Assembly (NCBI RefSeq): GCF_004115925.1 | Contig: NZ_SDDX01000015.1 | Span: 124,001 to 188,000 of the forward strand | Reading direction: 5' to 3' | Source of the DNA: Lelliottia nimipressuralis | GTDB taxonomy: Bacteria > Pseudomonadota > Gammaproteobacteria > Enterobacterales > Enterobacteriaceae | Length of the DNA stretch: 64,000 nt | Shown: piece after piece, positions 1 to 9,924 of the stretch | How positions within the stretch are numbered: the stretch's first letter is position 1 | Layout of the letters: each line of letters opens with the position of its first letter | The notes under the pieces: generated by a model | Database searches by the model: none | Told to the model about the DNA's origin: nothing | Seen by the model: the letters and a program-made list of their open reading frames with translations, nothing else | Position numbers and translations under genes: made by a program

Positions 1-3000
1 GACCTGGCACCGCCGAACGTGCGTATTACCGCGAACTACCCGGGCGCATCGGCGCAAACGCTGGAAAATACGGTCACTCAGGTGATTGAACAGAACATGA
101 CCGGGCTGGATAACCTGATGTACATGTCGTCCCAGAGCAGCGCGACTGGCCAGGCGACGGTGACGTTAAGCTTTACCGCCGGTTCCGATCCCGATGAAGC
201 GGTGCAGCAGGTGCAAAACCAGCTGCAGTCGGCGATGCGTAAGCTGCCGCAGGCGGTGCAGAACCAGGGCGTGACGGTGCGTAAAACCGGGGATTCCAAC
301 ATCCTGACCATCGCCTTCGTCTCGACCGACGGCTCGATGGATAAGCAGGATATCTCGGACTACGTTGCCAGTAATATTCAGGACCCCTTAAGCCGTATTA
401 ACGGCGTCGGCGATATCGACGCCTATGGCTCACAGTATTCCATGCGCATCTGGCTGGACCCGGCCAAGCTGAACAGCGTGCAGATGACCGCCACCGATGT
501 GACTAACGCCATCAAATCCCAGAACGCGCAAATCGCCGTCGGGCAACTGGGCGGTACACCGTCGGTGGATAAACAGGCGCTGAACGCCACCATCAACTCG
601 CAATCTCTGCTCCAGACGCCGCAGCAGTTCCGCGATATCACCCTGCGCGTGAATCAGGACGGTTCCGAAGTGCGGCTCGGCGACGTCGCCACCGTCGAAA
701 TGGGTGCCGAAAAGTACGACTACCTGAGCCGGTTTAACGGCAATCAGGCGTCGGGTATCGGGGTGAAACTGGCCTCCGGCGCGAACGAAATGGCGACCGC
801 GAAGCTGGTCATCGACCGTCTGGATGAGCTGTCCCAGTATTTCCCGCATGGGCTGGAATACAAAGTTGCCTATGAAACCACCTCCTTCGTTAAAGCCTCG
901 ATTGAGGACGTGGTGAAAACGCTGCTCGAGGCCATCGCGCTGGTGTTCCTCGTGATGTACCTGTTCCTGCAAAACTTCCGCGCCACGCTCATTCCGACCA
1001 TCGCCGTTCCCGTCGTACTGCTCGGCACCTTTGCCGTGCTCTATGCCTTTGGCTACAGCATCAACACCCTGACCATGTTTGCGATGGTGCTGGCGATCGG
1101 CCTGCTGGTGGACGATGCCATCGTGGTGGTGGAGAACGTCGAGCGCATCATGAGCGAAGAGGGGCTGTCGCCGCGGGAAGCGACGCGCAAATCGATGGGA
1201 CAAATTCAGGGGGCACTGGTCGGCATCGCGATGGTGCTCTCCGCTGTGTTTGTGCCGATGGCCTTCTTTGGCGGCACCACCGGCGCAATTTACCGCCAGT
1301 TCTCGATAACAATCGTCTCGGCGATGGTGCTGTCGGTTCTGGTGGCGATGATCCTGACCCCTGCCCTCTGCGCAACCTTGCTCAAGCCGTTACACAAGGG
1401 GGAACAGCATGGGCAAAAAGGGTTCTTCGGCTGGTTTAACCGGATGTTCAACCGCAATGCAGCGCGATACGAAGCGGGCGTGGGGAAAATCCTGCACCGC
1501 AGCCTGCGCTGGATGCTGATTTACGTTCTGCTGCTCGGCGGGATGGTCTTCTTATTCCTGCGCCTCCCAACTTCGTTCCTGCCGCTGGAAGATCGGGGAA
1601 TGTTTATCACCTCCGTGCAGCTCCCAAGCGGGGCCACCCAGCAGCAGACGCTGAAGGTGGTTGAGAACGTCGAATCCTATTTCTTCACCAAAGAGAAAGA
1701 CAATATTGTGTCGGTGTTCTCCACGGTCGGTTCCGGCCCCGGCGGGAACGGGCAGAACGTCGCCCGTATGTTCGTGCGCCTGAAAAACTGGGATGAGCGC
1801 GACAGCACGACCGGCTCCTCTTTCGCCATTATCGAGCGTGCCACCAAAGCCTTTAGCCACATCAAAGAGGCGCGCGTTTTCGCCAGCAGCCCGGCGGCGA
1901 TCAGCGGCCTCGGCAGTTCGGCTGGCTTTGATATGGAATTACAGGATCATGCCGGAGTCGGACACGATGCGCTGATGGCCGCGCGCGACCAGCTGCTCGA
2001 ACTGGCGGGGAAAGATAAATCGCTTACCCGCGTGCGTCACAACGGTCTGGATGACAGCCCGCAGCTGCAGATTGATATCGATCAGCGCAAGGCGCAGGCG
2101 CTGGGCGTGTCTATTGATGATATCAACGACACGCTGCAAACCGCGTGGGGCTCCAGCTATGTGAACGACTTTATGGACCGGGGCCGCGTGAAGAAGGTCT
2201 ACGTTCAGGCCGCCGCGCCCTATCGTATGCTGCCGGACGATATTAATCTCTGGTACGTGCGTAACAATTCCGGCGGCATGGTGCCCTTCTCCGCCTTTGC
2301 CACCTCCCACTGGGAGAGCGGCTCTCCACGACTGGAGCGTTACAACGGCTATTCGGCGCTCGAAATCGTCGGCGAAGCCGCGCCGGGCGTCAGTACCGGT
2401 ACCGCCATGGACACCATGGAAAAACTGGTGCAGCAGCTACCGGCCGGTTTTGGCCTGGAGTGGACGGCCATGTCCTATCAGGAACGGCTGTCTGGCGCAC
2501 AGGCCCCTGCCCTGTATGCCGTCTCACTGCTGGTCGTCTTCCTGTGTCTGGCCGCCCTGTATGAGAGCTGGTCGGTGCCGTTCTCGGTGATGCTGGTGGT
2601 ACCGCTGGGTGTGATTGGCGCGCTGCTCGCCACCTGGATGCGAGGACTTGAGAACGATGTCTACTTCCAGGTGGGGCTGTTGACGGTGATCGGGTTGTCG
2701 GCGAAGAACGCCATTCTGATCGTTGAGTTTGCCAATGAGATGAATTCGAAGGGCCACGATCTGCTGTCGTCCACGCTGCACGCCTGCCGTCAGCGTCTGC
2801 GCCCAATCCTGATGACCTCGCTGGCGTTCGTGTTTGGCGTCCTGCCGATGGCCACCAGTTCTGGCGCAGGTTCGAGCAGCCAGCACGCGGTCGGGACCGG
2901 CGTAATGGGGGGCATGATCTCCGCGACCATTCTCGCCATTTACTTCGTACCGCTGTTCTTTGTGCTGGTGCGCCAGCGCTTCCCATTAAAAGAAAAGCCG

Positions 3001-3006
3001 GAATAA
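1..3006 (+). CDS. acrD: AcrD, RND aminoglycoside/bile-salt efflux pump (5' end missing)
   Basis: Inner-membrane proton-driven RND transporter that works with AcrA and TolC to expel aminoglycosides and amphiphilic compounds. The frame is open from base 1 (begins [15 protein letters not shown]), so the first 36 or so codons, including the first membrane helix, lie outside the window. The 1001 residues present plus 36 give 1037, the E. coli AcrD length. Visible are the porter domain, the membrane block with [16 protein letters not shown] (relay Asp pair), a second periplasmic domain, and the C-terminal block with [14 protein letters not shown]. The stop is followed at once by a strong terminator, so this is the last gene of its transcript. 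AcrD rather than AcrB is inferred from overall similarity and from the neighbours ypfM and yffB. Confidence 0.96.
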   Translation, partial: DLAPPNVRITANYPGASAQTLENTVTQVIEQNMTGLDNLMYMSSQSSATGQATVTLSFTAGSDPDEAVQQVQNQLQSAMRKLPQAVQNQGVTVRKTGDSNILTIAFVSTDGSMDKQDISDYVASNIQDPLSRINGVGDIDAYGSQYSMRIWLDPAKLNSVQMTATDVTNAIKSQNAQIAVGQLGGTPSVDKQALNATINSQSLLQTPQQFRDITLRVNQDGSEVRLGDVATVEMGAEKYDYLSRFNGNQASGIGVKLASGANEMATAKLVIDRLDELSQYFPHGLEYKVAYETTSFVKASIEDVVKTLLEAIALVFLVMYLFLQNFRATLIPTIAVPVVLLGTFAVLYAFGYSINTLTMFAMVLAIGLLVDDAIVVVENVERIMSEEGLSPREATRKSMGQIQGALVGIAMVLSAVFVPMAFFGGTTGAIYRQFSITIVSAMVLSVLVAMILTPALCATLLKPLHKGEQHGQKGFFGWFNRMFNRNAARYEAGVGKILHRSLRWMLIYVLLLGGMVFLFLRLPTSFLPLEDRGMFITSVQLPSGATQQQTLKVVENVESYFFTKEKDNIVSVFSTVGSGPGGNGQNVARMFVRLKNWDERDSTTGSSFAIIERATKAFSHIKEARVFASSPAAISGLGSSAGFDMELQDHAGVGHDALMAARDQLLELAGKDKSLTRVRHNGLDDSPQLQIDIDQRKAQALGVSIDDINDTLQTAWGSSYVNDFMDRGRVKKVYVQAAAPYRMLPDDINLWYVRNNSGGMVPFSAFATSHWESGSPRLERYNGYSALEIVGEAAPGVSTGTAMDTMEKLVQQLPAGFGLEWTAMSYQERLSGAQAPALYAVSLLVVFLCLAALYESWSVPFSVMLVVPLGVIGALLATWMRGLENDVYFQVGLLTVIGLSAKNAILIVEFANEMNSKGHDLLSSTLHACRQRLRPILMTSLAFVFGVLPMATSSGAGSSSQHAVGTGVMGGMISATILAIYFVPLFFVLVRQRFPLKEKPE

Positions 3007-3013
3007 TCAGGCA

Positions 3014-3046
3014 ATAAAAAAGGCGGCTTTGATAGCCGCCTTTTTA
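3014..3046 (+). terminator. acrD Rho-independent terminator
   Basis: AAAGGCGGCT, loop TTGAT, AGCCGCCTTTTT: a 7-8 bp GC stem followed by a T run, 8 bases after the acrD stop. The A-run on the other side could also end ypfM transcripts on the minus strand. Confidence 0.9.
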
Positions 3047-3086
3047 ACGTGTGATTTGTTTGGTACCTATCACATCATTTTTATAA

Positions 3087-3179
3087 CTAAATTAAGTGCT
3101 CTTGCAGTTCTTCCTGAAGATCATTACGAAGCATGTCTTCGATAAAATCTTTCCAGTTCCCCAGTTCACGTTCAATCAT
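3087..3179 (-). CDS. ypfM: YpfM small protein, extended form (30 aa)
   Basis: Small ORF translating to MIERELGNWKDFIEDMLRND and then LQEELQEHLI. The first 18 residues match the 19-residue E. coli YpfM, which sits at the same place between acrD and yffB (there from memory MIERELGNWKDFIEVMLRK). Here the stop is about 11 codons later, giving an acidic tail rich in Glu, Gln and Leu. A good ribosome site (AGAGAGG, spacer TTGTT) precedes the ATG. The function is unknown in E. coli too; the peptide is probably helical and soluble. Strand and position are conserved, which argues for a real gene. The longer C-terminus may be the ancestral form, or a stop may have been gained in E. coli. Confidence 0.85.
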   Translation of the reverse strand: MIERELGNWKDFIEDMLRNDLQEELQEHLI

Positions 3180-3568
3180 AACAACCTCTCTTATTATTAT
3201 GCGTATTCTATGAGAATATATCGTCATTGTGAAGATAATTTAATCAATGGTTACGATTGTGTCCCCCGCTCCTGTGCTGGCCCTGAGACAAATATGGCGC
3301 GATTACCTTTAATTTTATGTGACCAATAGCAATATTTAGAAACAACCATACGAGCGGGTGATAATCTTATTCTGGACTGACTTTAAAAGAAATTTTACGC
3401 GGCTGGACTTTTATGCGTAAAAAATGAAACACTATTCAGCGAACAGTTGTACGTTGAATTAATCGGCATAGCAGAATTAACGATAAGCTGAATGTGTTAT
3501 ATTTCTCTGAACAATTTAAAGTCGAAAAAATTGAACGTTTGTTATTAATAAAGACAAAAGGATTCACG
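3180..3568. other. AT-rich divergent intergenic region between ypfM and yffB
   Basis: About 390 bases, clearly AT-richer than the flanking genes, without a credible coding frame. It must hold the promoters of ypfM (leftward) and yffB (rightward), but no well-spaced -35/-10 pair stands out. An AT-rich stretch (TGTGTTATATTTCTC) lies at about 3493-3507. I see no strong hairpin with a T run, so no small RNA is called. Confidence 0.5.
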
Positions 3569-3916
3569 ATGATTGTGATGTACGGCATTAAAAATTGCGA
3601 CACCATCAAAAAAGCACGCCGCTTCCTTGAGACAAACCACGTTGATTATCGCTTTCATGACTATCGCGCAGATGGCCTGGATGCGGAATTTCTGCATAGC
3701 GCCATCGCAGAACTGGGCTGGGAAGCGCTGCTGAATACCCGCGGGACCACCTGGCGAAAACTCGATGAATCAGTACGCAATACCATCACTGACGCCGACA
3801 GCGCAGCGAAATTAATGCTCGAAATGCCTGCGATCATCAAACGCCCATTGCTCTGTGCGCCTGGGCAGCCTATGCTGCTGGGTTTTAGTGAATCCAGTTA
3901 TCAGACTTATATTTGA
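3569..3916 (+). CDS. yffB: YffB, ArsC/Spx-family reductase-like protein
   Basis: Small cytoplasmic protein of the ArsC/Spx thioredoxin-fold family, 115 residues starting [18 protein letters not shown]. The single cysteine in the NCDTIKKA loop is where ArsC has its catalytic cysteine, and the C-terminal IIKRPLL segment is the family's conserved loop. The ATG at 3569 is chosen because AAAGGA lies just upstream and it matches the E. coli N-terminus; the frame is open further upstream to 3494 but without homology. E. coli YffB is a glutathione-linked thioredoxin-fold protein whose substrate is not established, and arsenate reduction is not proven. It ends 10 bases before dapE, so the two are probably cotranscribed. 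Confidence 0.93.
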   Translation: MIVMYGIKNCDTIKKARRFLETNHVDYRFHDYRADGLDAEFLHSAIAELGWEALLNTRGTTWRKLDESVRNTITDADSAAKLMLEMPAIIKRPLLCAPGQPMLLGFSESSYQTYI

Positions 3917-3926
3917 GGTGTAGTCT

Positions 3927-5054
3927 ATGTCATGCCCGGTCATTGAGCTGACTCAGCAGCTTATTCGCCGTCCCTCCCTTAGCCCGGACGATGCAGGTTG
4001 TCAGGCATTAATGATTGAGCGCCTGCGTGCCATTGGTTTTACCGTTGAGCGTATGGATTTTGGCGACACCCAGAACTTCTGGGCATGGCGCGGCCAGGGC
4101 GAAACGCTGGCTTTTGCCGGACACACCGATATCGTCCCTGCGGGTGACGCCGATCGCTGGATCAATCCTCCTTTCGAACCCACCATCCGCGATGGCATGC
4201 TGTTTGGCCGCGGTGCTGCTGACATGAAAGGCTCGCTGGCTGCGATGGTGGTGGCCGCCGAACGCTTTGTCGCCCAGCACCCGAACCACAAAAATCGCAT
4301 CGCGTTTTTGATCACCTCCGACGAAGAAGCCAGCGCCAAAAATGGCACGGTGAAAGTGGTCGAAGCGCTGATGGAACGCCGCGAACGCCTGGATTATTGC
4401 CTGGTGGGCGAGCCGTCGAGCACGGAAGTGGTCGGTGACGTGGTGAAAAATGGCCGTCGCGGCTCACTGACCTGCAACCTGACCATCCACGGCGTGCAGG
4501 GCCACGTGGCCTATCCGCATCTCGCTGATAACCCGGTACATCGCGCGGCGCCAATGCTGAGCGAGCTGGTGGGGATCGAGTGGGATAAAGGCAATGAATT
4601 CTTCCCGCCGACCAGCATGCAGATCGCCAACGTTCAGGCGGGCACCGGCAGCAACAACGTTATTCCGGGCGATCTTTTCGTGCAGTTCAACTTCCGCTTT
4701 AGCACGGAACTGACCGACGAGATGATCAAATCCCGCGTGATTGCTCTGCTGGATAAATACGAACTGCGCTACACCCTGGACTGGTGGCTTTCCGGCCAGC
4801 CGTTCCTGACCCAGCGCGGCAAGCTGGTGGATGCGGTGGTAAACGCTATCGCGCACTATAATGAGATCAAACCGCAGCTCCTGACGACCGGTGGCACTTC
4901 AGACGGACGCTTTATCGCCCGCATGGGTGCGCAGGTTGTCGAACTGGGCCCAGTAAACGCCACCATTCATAAAATCAATGAATGCGTGAACGCGGCTGAT
5001 TTGCAGCTACTGGCTCGTATGTATCAACGTATTATGGAGCAACTCGTCGCCTGA
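3927..5054 (+). CDS. dapE: DapE, succinyl-diaminopimelate desuccinylase
   Basis: Cytoplasmic M20 metallohydrolase of 375 residues. It cleaves N-succinyl-LL-diaminopimelate to LL-DAP and succinate in the lysine and peptidoglycan precursor pathway. The two-zinc site is intact: [10 protein letters not shown] (His66, Asp68), RGAADMKGS (Asp99), [12 protein letters not shown] (catalytic Glu133 and ligand Glu134), GEPSS (Glu162) and the C-terminal TIHKINECV histidine. Length equals E. coli DapE. It follows yffB by 10 bases and is followed by ypfN after 25 bases, which looks like a three-gene unit ending in a shared hairpin at 5284-5312. Confidence 0.98.
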   Translation: MSCPVIELTQQLIRRPSLSPDDAGCQALMIERLRAIGFTVERMDFGDTQNFWAWRGQGETLAFAGHTDIVPAGDADRWINPPFEPTIRDGMLFGRGAADMKGSLAAMVVAAERFVAQHPNHKNRIAFLITSDEEASAKNGTVKVVEALMERRERLDYCLVGEPSSTEVVGDVVKNGRRGSLTCNLTIHGVQGHVAYPHLADNPVHRAAPMLSELVGIEWDKGNEFFPPTSMQIANVQAGTGSNNVIPGDLFVQFNFRFSTELTDEMIKSRVIALLDKYELRYTLDWWLSGQPFLTQRGKLVDAVVNAIAHYNEIKPQLLTTGGTSDGRFIARMGAQVVELGPVNATIHKINECVNAADLQLLARMYQRIMEQLVA

Positions 5055-5079
5055 CGACTGCTCTGAGAAGGAATAGCGA

Positions 5080-5277
5080 ATGGACTGGCTGGCTAAATAT
5101 TGGTGGATTCTGGTGTTGGTGTTTCTGGTAGGCGTGCTGCTGAACGTGATCAAAGATCTGAAGCGCGTAGACCATAAGAAGTTCCTCGCCAACAAACCTG
5201 AGCTTCCCCCGCATCGTGATTTTAACGATAAGTGGGACGATGACGACAACTGGCCGAAGAAAGACCAGAAGAAATAG
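5080..5277 (+). CDS. ypfN: YpfN, UPF0370 single-pass membrane protein
   Basis: 65-residue protein starting [20 protein letters not shown], with one N-terminal membrane helix (residues 5-25) and a charged tail ending in [15 protein letters not shown]. The sequence and its place after dapE match E. coli YpfN. The ribosome site is AAGGA, 7 bases before ATG. No function is known. The tail alternates acidic and basic clusters and is predicted cytoplasmic by the positive-inside rule; that topology is an inference. Confidence 0.93.
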   Translation: MDWLAKYWWILVLVFLVGVLLNVIKDLKRVDHKKFLANKPELPPHRDFNDKWDDDDNWPKKDQKK

Positions 5278-5283
5278 TTTCAA

Positions 5284-5312
5284 AAACCCCTCTCCCACGG
5301 GAGAGGGGTTTG
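5284..5312. terminator. Bidirectional terminator between ypfN and ypfH
   Basis: AAACCCCTCTCCC, loop ACG, GGGAGAGGGGTTT: near-perfect 13 bp stem with A and T ends, between the convergent ypfN and ypfH genes. It can serve both directions. Confidence 0.85.
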
Positions 5313-5315
5313 AAC

Positions 5316-6011
5316 TTACATAAACTCGACAATATCGTCGTCGTTTGGCTTGCTGCCGCTTAACGCTTCGTCGAAATAGTGCTTCGGCACGGTAAAGCGC
5401 AGGTGATCCAGCGCGAACTGCATGCTGCGATCGTCAATGGCGTGACCCAGTTCATCAACAATATCCAGCGTCACATCTCCCCCTTCACGAATCAGCGCTT
5501 CCTGAGCGGCCACCGCATGGGATAACTCAATCACGCGGTCTTCACCGCCGTGAATCAGGTGGATGGTGGTTGCTGTCGTGGCACTCTGTGGCAGAGTCGC
5601 AAAGCGGCCGTTAAAGGCAATCACACGCGAGACCAGCCCCGGCTGTGCTTTCACGCTCTCCAGCGACATAATCGCCCCCTGCGAGAACCCAATCAGCGCG
5701 GTTGCTCCGGCACTTACACCGCTCTGCTGTTGCCAGTAGCGTACGGTGTCGATAAAGGTCGGCATAATGGCATCGATGCGTGCCTGACGGTTCTCTTCCG
5801 TCACGCCCTGCACGGAAAACCACTGACGCCCCTGTGGGCCGCAAGGCTCTACGCCGCCAATGCTGACGATGAGTGCGTCGGGGAAAACCGGCGCAAACCA
5901 GCTGCCGATTTGCCCCATATTCACTGCATTATCACCGACGCCATGAAACAGCAGCAGCAGTTGTTGCGCTGGGGCAGAAGGGCTTTGGACAACAAAATGG
6001 TCATGTTTCAT
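5316..6011 (-). CDS. ypfH: YpfH, alpha/beta-hydrolase carboxylesterase
   Basis: 231-residue cytoplasmic esterase of the phospholipase/carboxylesterase (PF02230-like) family, no signal peptide. The family signature is complete: LLFHGVGDNAVN oxyanion region (residues 20-31), nucleophile motif GFSQG (Ser110), acidic residue in GGEDRVI (Asp158), and histidine in ELGHAID (His190). E. coli YpfH hydrolyses short-chain p-nitrophenyl esters in screens; the natural substrate is unknown. It is transcribed away from dapE and follows tmcA in the same direction, with about 70 bases between. Confidence 0.93.
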   Translation of the reverse strand: MKHDHFVVQSPSAPAQQLLLLFHGVGDNAVNMGQIGSWFAPVFPDALIVSIGGVEPCGPQGRQWFSVQGVTEENRQARIDAIMPTFIDTVRYWQQQSGVSAGATALIGFSQGAIMSLESVKAQPGLVSRVIAFNGRFATLPQSATTATTIHLIHGGEDRVIELSHAVAAQEALIREGGDVTLDIVDELGHAIDDRSMQFALDHLRFTVPKHYFDEALSGSKPNDDDIVEFM

Positions 6012-6084
6012 GGCAGTCTCCTTAATTGATAGTCAGGATTTTACGCCTCTGCGGGGTAATGACCATGCCACTTCATTGAAGAAG

Positions 6085-8112
6085 TCATTGAAAAAATTGC
6101 CATTGCAAAACGTCACTTTTGAGCCGCTCGCAGCGGCAGCGATCAAGTAATTCAAGGGCCTGCGCGGCCTCCTGACGCTGTCGTATGAGTAACGACTTAC
6201 GTCCGTGAAGTGCCAGGTCGGTGCACAGCTGCGCGTCCTCTTTGCCCTCTTCCAGCCTGCCTCGCAGGGCCTCCAGCGGTAAAGATACCGCCAGCAACAG
6301 GCGCGTGAGCGCTGCTGCAGACGTCGAGAGAGGACGATGGGCAAAGGCGAAACCACTTAACTCCAGCCAGTCATCATCATTAAGGGTAGCCTCCCAGCGA
6401 TCGTCTACCGGGATCTTTTCGCCGTTCCAGCGTTCAATAATCCGCGCATCGCGGCACAGGCGCTGATGTTCCTGTGCGCACAGCGCCTGCCCCGCCTCGC
6501 TGATGGGCCGCAGCGCCATCGCCGTGTAGCAGCCGCTGCTGGCCTCGCGATGACTGCCCATACGCACCAGCACAAAGCCGCAGCGCTGCCAGAAGCGCCA
6601 CAGCTCCTCGGTATAGCCAAAGCTGACGGAGAGATAATCCTGCTGTCGGTGCGCACCTGCGCTGCCCGTTAGCGCCTGGCCGACGCCCTCGCGCTGACGC
6701 GCAGGATGCACCGCTACGCGGGTGACGCGCCGCCCGAGAAGTGTCGCCGCCAGAGGTGATCCGCCGTGTGCGGCAAGAGATTGCGCCACCAGATTGCCGC
6801 GCGGACGTCGGTAGCCTGCCCACACCGCCTGGCTCAACGCCGGCGTTAACCCACCCTCGTCTACCAGCCACAGCGCCCCTGCCAGCGCTTTCCCGGCGCG
6901 GGCGACGGCAAAATGCTGGCCCGGTGCGTCCATCATCCGGCGCAAATCCAGAGGTGAGGTGCGGTAGTGCGCTGAGCACAAGAGCCGGTAGATATCAGCG
7001 GCAAGCTGCGGCTGGCTCTCCCAGGCGTTTTGTTCAAGGGAGATGATCTCGGGTGCGCCGCCGGGTATCGCGCCCACAACGTCGTCATCAAATAACAACG
7101 CATCCGCTATCACGCGCTCAAGGGGGCAGCCAGCCGCCCAGCGAATAGGGGCCGAGAGCGTGAAAGAGTGCAGGCCACTGAAACGCGCGCAGAATTTGAG
7201 TAAAAAGCCGCGCCCCGTACCTTCGTAACCCTGCACGGTCGTCGTGAGTAATACACGCGGGAAACGCGACACCAACTGTTCCAGCAGCGGCCCGGGAATG
7301 GCGGCGGCTTCATCAACCACCAGCCAGTCGGCCTGCTGGTCCGAGGCGAGCAACGCATCCGGGGCCATAAAGTGATAGTGATTTTCCGCGAAGCGGGCGA
7401 TGACGTCTGTCGCCCCTTTCGCAGGCGCAGTGACGATAGCCCGCCCCGAAATGCGGCGTAACAGCATCCCTGCGAGCGCGGATTTCCCCCGCCCGCGCGG
7501 TGCCGTCACCACCGCTACGCCGGTTTCCATCTCAGTTAGTGCCGCCAGAATATCAGCCTGTTCGCGCTGCGGCTCGCCGCTGGCAGGCTGCCAGTCGGGT
7601 GCCGAAGGCAAGGGAAAATCAGGTAAGGGCTGGTGTTCTTGCCAGATCAACGCATCGGGATCGGCGCTCACCACCCGACAAAAATGGTGAACAAAATGCG
7701 GCGTCGCGATGGGGGTATCGCTGTCGCTCCAGCGAAGCGAATCACTGTCGGTTTGACCGGGCCAGACGGCAAAAGGAGGCGTGAGTAACACCAGCAGGCT
7801 GCCCGCGCGTAATGTGCCGCTTAGCGCCGCAAAGGCTGCGACATCAAAACCGCAACGGGCATCGAAAATCGCGTGACGATACTCGCGTCCGAGCAGATTT
7901 TTTAGCGCCTGCGGCGCGCAGTGCGGCTCAACGGGCGCGTCGTTTCCGACCCACAGCCAGTCGCCGGAAAGCGCGTCGCGAAGCGTCAATGCGTGTGTCT
8001 GCGACCACGTGTCGCTACCGCTGAGCACCAGCAACCGGCGATGACCTTCCTGCTGTAACTGTGCGGCCAGTGGTTCAAACCAGGAGACCGCCTCTTCCCT
8101 GCCGCGCGACAT
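6085..8112 (-). CDS. tmcA: TmcA, tRNA(Met) cytidine acetyltransferase
   Basis: Acetylates the wobble cytidine of elongator tRNA-Met (ac4C34) using acetyl-CoA and ATP/GTP, which prevents misreading of AUA. About 675 residues: N-terminal DUF1726-like part, RNA-helicase-like ATPase module with P-loop TAPRGRGKSALAG and VVDEAAAIP, GNAT acetyltransferase core with RVAVHPARQREGVGQAL, then a tRNA-binding tail. The start is set at ATG 8112, where TGATG couples it to the end of ypfJ; an in-frame GTG at 8115 is an alternative. The first 20 or so residues differ from E. coli TmcA and are about 5 longer; the core is well conserved. Confidence 0.95.
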   Translation of the reverse strand: MSRGREEAVSWFEPLAAQLQQEGHRRLLVLSGSDTWSQTHALTLRDALSGDWLWVGNDAPVEPHCAPQALKNLLGREYRHAIFDARCGFDVAAFAALSGTLRAGSLLVLLTPPFAVWPGQTDSDSLRWSDSDTPIATPHFVHHFCRVVSADPDALIWQEHQPLPDFPLPSAPDWQPASGEPQREQADILAALTEMETGVAVVTAPRGRGKSALAGMLLRRISGRAIVTAPAKGATDVIARFAENHYHFMAPDALLASDQQADWLVVDEAAAIPGPLLEQLVSRFPRVLLTTTVQGYEGTGRGFLLKFCARFSGLHSFTLSAPIRWAAGCPLERVIADALLFDDDVVGAIPGGAPEIISLEQNAWESQPQLAADIYRLLCSAHYRTSPLDLRRMMDAPGQHFAVARAGKALAGALWLVDEGGLTPALSQAVWAGYRRPRGNLVAQSLAAHGGSPLAATLLGRRVTRVAVHPARQREGVGQALTGSAGAHRQQDYLSVSFGYTEELWRFWQRCGFVLVRMGSHREASSGCYTAMALRPISEAGQALCAQEHQRLCRDARIIERWNGEKIPVDDRWEATLNDDDWLELSGFAFAHRPLSTSAAALTRLLLAVSLPLEALRGRLEEGKEDAQLCTDLALHGRKSLLIRQRQEAAQALELLDRCRCERLKSDVLQWQFFQ

Positions 8113-8981
8113 CACATGGCTTTACCAAAGGTATTGCACTGAGCCGGATCGCCACTCGCAAAACCACGTTTAAACCAGGTGTAGCGCTCTTCGGAAGTGC
8201 CGTGGGTGAAGCTGTCTGGCACCACGCGCCCCTGACTTTGCTGTTGCAGACGGTCGTCGCCGATAGCCTGTGCGGCGTTGAGTGCCTCTTCCAGATCGCC
8301 CGACTCCAGCACGCCCTGCTGCTGCATGCTATGGCCCCAGACGCCTGCGAAGCAGTCGGCCTGCAGTTCCATACGCACGGACAAGCGGTTGATTTCAGTC
8401 TGGGAGGCGTTTTGCTGCAGCTGACGCACTTTCGGTTCGATGCCGAGCAGTTTTTGTACGTGGTGACCGACTTCATGCGCAATCACGTAGCCCTGGGCAA
8501 AATCGCCGTCAGCGCCAAGTTTGCGTTTCATGTCGTCATAGAAGGAGAGATCGATATAGACGGTGCTGTCTGCCGGGCAATAGAACGGCCCCATTACAGA
8601 CTGCCCGGTGCCGCATCCCGTGCGCGTCGCGCCACGGTACATCACCAGTTTTGGCTGCTGGTAGGTGCGGCCCATTTTTTCAAACTGCTGGCTCCACGTA
8701 TCTTCAGTGGTCGCCAGAATGACAGAGGTGAATTTTGCGGCTTCATCTTCGTTCGGACTGATGGAGCGCTGAGATTGCTGTTGTTGTGGAACCGGTTCTC
8801 CGGTCATTAAACCGGTCAAATCGACACCGTAGTAGCCCGCCACCAGCACGATAATCAGCAGAACAATGCCACCTTTACCGCCGGGAAGTCGCATCCCGCC
8901 ACCGCCCATCGACGGCCCCATGCCGCCACTGCTGCGCCTGTCTTCTACATTGTCACTTTCACGACGCCCTTGCCAGCGCAT
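8112..8981 (-). CDS. ypfJ: YpfJ, KPN_02809-type neutral zinc metallopeptidase
   Basis: 289-residue membrane-anchored protein starting [17 protein letters not shown] Gly/Pro-rich N-terminal segment is followed by one membrane helix ([19 protein letters not shown], about residues 38-56) and a domain with the zinc motif [12 protein letters not shown] plus a downstream [13 protein letters not shown] motif. This is the putative neutral zinc metallopeptidase family (PF04228); the natural substrate is unknown. The start is ATG 8981 behind GAGGTGG; the open frame reaches back two codons to a GTG. Its stop overlaps the tmcA start (TGATG), so the two are translationally coupled. Confidence 0.93.
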   Translation of the reverse strand: MRWQGRRESDNVEDRRSSGGMGPSMGGGGMRLPGGKGGIVLLIIVLVAGYYGVDLTGLMTGEPVPQQQQSQRSISPNEDEAAKFTSVILATTEDTWSQQFEKMGRTYQQPKLVMYRGATRTGCGTGQSVMGPFYCPADSTVYIDLSFYDDMKRKLGADGDFAQGYVIAHEVGHHVQKLLGIEPKVRQLQQNASQTEINRLSVRMELQADCFAGVWGHSMQQQGVLESGDLEEALNAAQAIGDDRLQQQSQGRVVPDSFTHGTSEERYTWFKRGFASGDPAQCNTFGKAM

Positions 8982-9064
8982 AACCACCTCGAAACTTTCT
9001 CAATATGAATAGAGTGATCGTAGGCGGTTAACGGACGGATTACCATAGGAAACAATGGTAACAA

Positions 9065-9090
9065 GCCAAAGGATGTTTCCACCCTTTGGC
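9065..9090 (-). terminator. Probable purC terminator hairpin
   Basis: On the minus strand GCCAAAGG, ten-base loop, CCTTTGGC, then TTGTTACC: an 8 bp stem with a weak T-rich tail, just after the purC stop and before ypfJ. Confidence 0.5.
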
Positions 9091-9101
9091 CCGCAAGGGA
9101 A

Positions 9102-9815
9102 TTAATCGAGTTTAACGCCCAGACGATGCGCGACGGCTTCGTACGCTTCAATCAGGCCACCCAGGCTCTGACGGAAACGGTCTTTGTCCATTTTATCCAG
9201 GGTCTCTTTGTCCCACAGACGGCTGCCGTCCGGGGAGAACTCATCACCCAGCACCACTTCACCTTTGTACAGACCGAACTCCAGTTTGAAGTCGACCAGG
9301 ATCAGGCCCGCGTCATCAAACAGCTTTTTCAGCACGTCGTTCGCTTTGTAGGTCAGCTCCTGCATGCGCGCCAGGTTCTCTTTGCTCACCCAACCGAAGG
9401 TTTCGCAGTAGGATTCGTTGACCATGGGATCGTGCATTTCGTCATTTTTCAGGAACAGGTCGAACAACGGCGGGTTCAGTTCGATGCCTTCTTCAATACC
9501 CAGACGTTTCACCAGGGAGCCTGCCGCGCGGTTACGCACCACACATTCGACCGGGACCATATCCAGTTTTTTCACCAGACACTCCGTATCGGACAGCAAC
9601 GCTTCCATCTGAGTCGGGATACCGGCTTCGGCGAGTTTGCTCATAATGAAATGGTTGAACTTGTTGTTTACCATGCCCTTACGATCGAACTGCTCAATGC
9701 GTGCGCCATCCCCTGCTGACGTATCATTGCGGAACTCGAGCACCAACAGATCCGGGTTTTCGGTGCTGTATACGGTCTTCGCTTTGCCACGATACAACTC
9801 AGCTTGCTTCTGCAT
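9102..9815 (-). CDS. purC: PurC, SAICAR synthase
   Basis: Phosphoribosylaminoimidazole-succinocarboxamide synthase: joins CAIR and aspartate with ATP in step 8 of IMP synthesis, in the cytoplasm. 237 residues starting [16 protein letters not shown], the E. coli length. Family blocks are intact: [52 protein letters not shown]. Of two nearby ATGs, 9815 is chosen because AGGAG lies 8 bases upstream; the one at 9821 would leave only 2 bases. A PurR-type operator lies about 55 bases upstream of the start. Confidence 0.97.
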   Translation of the reverse strand: MQKQAELYRGKAKTVYSTENPDLLVLEFRNDTSAGDGARIEQFDRKGMVNNKFNHFIMSKLAEAGIPTQMEALLSDTECLVKKLDMVPVECVVRNRAAGSLVKRLGIEEGIELNPPLFDLFLKNDEMHDPMVNESYCETFGWVSKENLARMQELTYKANDVLKKLFDDAGLILVDFKLEFGLYKGEVVLGDEFSPDGSRLWDKETLDKMDKDRFRQSLGGLIEAYEAVAHRLGVKLD

Positions 9816-9867
9816 CTTCATTACTCCTGGTGTGATGATATGTACAAAAATCTCGGGATATTATGCC

Positions 9868-9883
9868 ACGCACACGTTTGCGT
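9868..9883. promoter_or_regulatory. PurR box upstream of purC
   Basis: ACGCACACGTTTGCGT, one mismatch from the PurR consensus ACGCAAACGTTTGCGT and nearly palindromic, in the purC promoter region. Predicts repression by PurR with hypoxanthine or guanine. Confidence 0.88.
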
Positions 9884-9888
9884 AGCAC

Positions 9889-9924
9889 GAAAATTAAAAG
9901 GGCTGGATTAACCAGCCCTGTTTT
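9889..9924 (-). terminator. bamC terminator
   Basis: On the minus strand AGGGCTGG, loop, CCAGCCCT, then TTTTAATTTT, directly after the bamC stop. It separates bamC from the purC promoter. Confidence 0.85.

Noticed and set aside
3096-3329. 77-codon frame between acrD and yffB on the plus strand
   Set aside because: Overlaps ypfM antisense, lacks a ribosome site and homology.
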